In this document: positions 5,839 to 6,354 of the stretch, piece by piece
Position numbering within the stretch: position 1 is the stretch's first letter
Layout of the letters: every line of letters starts with the position of its first letter
Source of the DNA: JBQCHF01 sp051953655
GTDB taxonomy: Bacteria; Actinomycetota; Actinomycetes; Motilibacterales; Motilibacteraceae
Assembly: GCA_051953655.1 (NCBI GenBank)
Contig: JBQCIO010000158.1
Coordinates: forward strand, 1-6,354
Direction of reading: 5' to 3'
DNA length: 6,354 bases
Position numbers and translations under genes: made by a program
Notes under the pieces: model-generated
Database searches by the model: none
Seen by the model: the letters and a program-made list of their open reading frames with translations, nothing else
What the model was told of the DNA's origin: nothing

Positions 5839-6218
5839 TGATCCTCACCGTCGACCCCGCCGGCGCGGTCCCGCCCTACGAGCAGATCCGCTCGCAGGTC
5901 GAGGCGATGGTCGCTGCGGGCACGCTGGCCGCCGGCGACCGGCTGCCCACCATCCGCCAGCTCGCGCACGACCTCGGGCTGGCGACGGGCACCGTGGCCC
6001 GCGCCTACACCGAGCTCGAGCAGGCCGGGCTGGTGGTCTCGCGCCGTCGGGTCGGCACGGTGGTGGCCGAGACGTCCCCGCAGCCGGCGCGTGAGCGGCG
6101 GCGGCGGCTCGCCGACGCCGCCGAGGCGTACGCGCACGCCGTCCGGCTGCTCGGTGCCACGCCCGCCGAGGCGAGGGAGGCCGTCGACCGTGCGCTGGCT
6201 CCCGCACCCCGCGCCTGA
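5838..6218 (+). CDS. GntR family transcriptional regulator, short YtrA-like form
   Basis: This 126-aa DNA-binding protein carries a GntR-type winged helix-turn-helix at residues about 8-76. The segment reads PPYEQIRSQVEAMVAAGTL, then DRLPTIRQLAHDLGL (helix 2) and ATGTVARAYTELEQAGLV (recognition helix), followed by the wing SRRRVGTVV. Only about 45 helical, Ala/Arg-rich residues follow, too short for a FadR, HutC or MocR effector domain. This matches YtrA-like regulators, which often control nearby membrane proteins or ABC transporters. The start is GTG at 5838, because the protein then opens with the usual ILTVDP. Codons between the in-frame ATG at 5775 and this GTG also show only about 60% G/C at third position, unlike coding DNA here. 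The gene diverges from the membrane protein gene, its likeliest visible target besides itself. Nothing downstream is readable because the sequence degrades. Confidence 0.9.
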   Translation: MILTVDPAGAVPPYEQIRSQVEAMVAAGTLAAGDRLPTIRQLAHDLGLATGTVARAYTELEQAGLVVSRRRVGTVVAETSPQPARERRRRLADAAEAYAHAVRLLGATPAEAREAVDRALAPAPRA

Positions 6219-6265
6219 CCGCTTCGGCCCCTGGCAACCCCCACCGCCCCCGGTCCGTTGTGGGC

Positions 6266-6354
6266 GCCCCCCCCCGGGTGGCCCGGGGGGGGGGGCCCGG
6301 GGGGAACGGGGGGGGGGCTGGGGCCCCGGGGGGGGGGGGGGGGCCGGCCCCCCC
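6266..6354. other. Low-complexity G/C homopolymer tail, probable contig-end artefact
   Basis: From about 6266 the sequence consists almost only of G and C, with G-runs of up to about 17 and matching C-runs; a single AA (6305-6306) and a few T are the only other bases. The bases from 6219 to 6265 look normal but hold no gene. Such a tail at the window edge is more like poly-G sequencing error or failed consensus than biology. Confidence 0.7.

Noticed and set aside
6270..6345. G-quadruplex-like G-runs
   Set aside because: They lie in the suspected artefact tail, so no biological meaning can be assigned.

Overview
This window is very GC-rich DNA with strong G/C preference at third codon positions. 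It contains leaderless-style and GTG starts, a SigE-type (TIGR02983-like) ECF sigma factor, and a long-form LOG protein of the kind common in Actinomycetota. The protein style suggests a high-GC actinobacterium, perhaps Geodermatophilaceae (Blastococcus, Modestobacter or Geodermatophilus). The family assignment is inference from protein style, not a search result.

Left region (1-3375). After a possible C-terminal scrap of a plus-strand gene (stop at 29-31) and a strong 19-bp-stem hairpin (158-207), three minus-strand genes form a tight operon. In transcription order they are a TPR-like/GGDEF diguanylate cyclase (3375 to 1699), an ECF sigma factor (about 1691 to 1056) and a single-pass membrane protein that probably acts as its anti-sigma or accessory regulator (1059 to 211). 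The cyclase and sigma genes are 7 nt apart if the GTG start is used. The sigma and membrane genes overlap by 4 nt (ATGA). The hairpin lies 3 nt beyond the last stop. The layout suggests that c-di-GMP production and an alternative sigma factor are expressed together.

Centre (3376-5029). A 155-bp divergent intergenic region carries a -10-like TAGCCT placed for leaderless transcription of the next gene. Two tandem, divergent LOG/TIGR00730 Rossmann-fold paralogues follow on the plus strand, 14 nt apart; both keep the PGGxGTxxE active-site motif.

Right region (5030-6218). A 90-bp, almost fully symmetric imperfect palindrome sits between the convergent ends of the second LOG gene and a minus-strand gene for a small membrane-anchored protein of unknown function. 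That gene diverges from a short GntR/YtrA-like regulator. The shared 79-bp intergenic region contains two small inverted repeats, one overlapping the regulator's SD and GTG start.

End (6219-6354). No gene is seen. From about 6266 the sequence is almost only G and C with long homopolymers, and it looks like a contig-end sequencing or assembly artefact.

The most interesting points are the cyclase-sigma-membrane protein operon and the large palindrome at 5058-5147. I see no phage, transposase, CRISPR, rRNA or tRNA gene.
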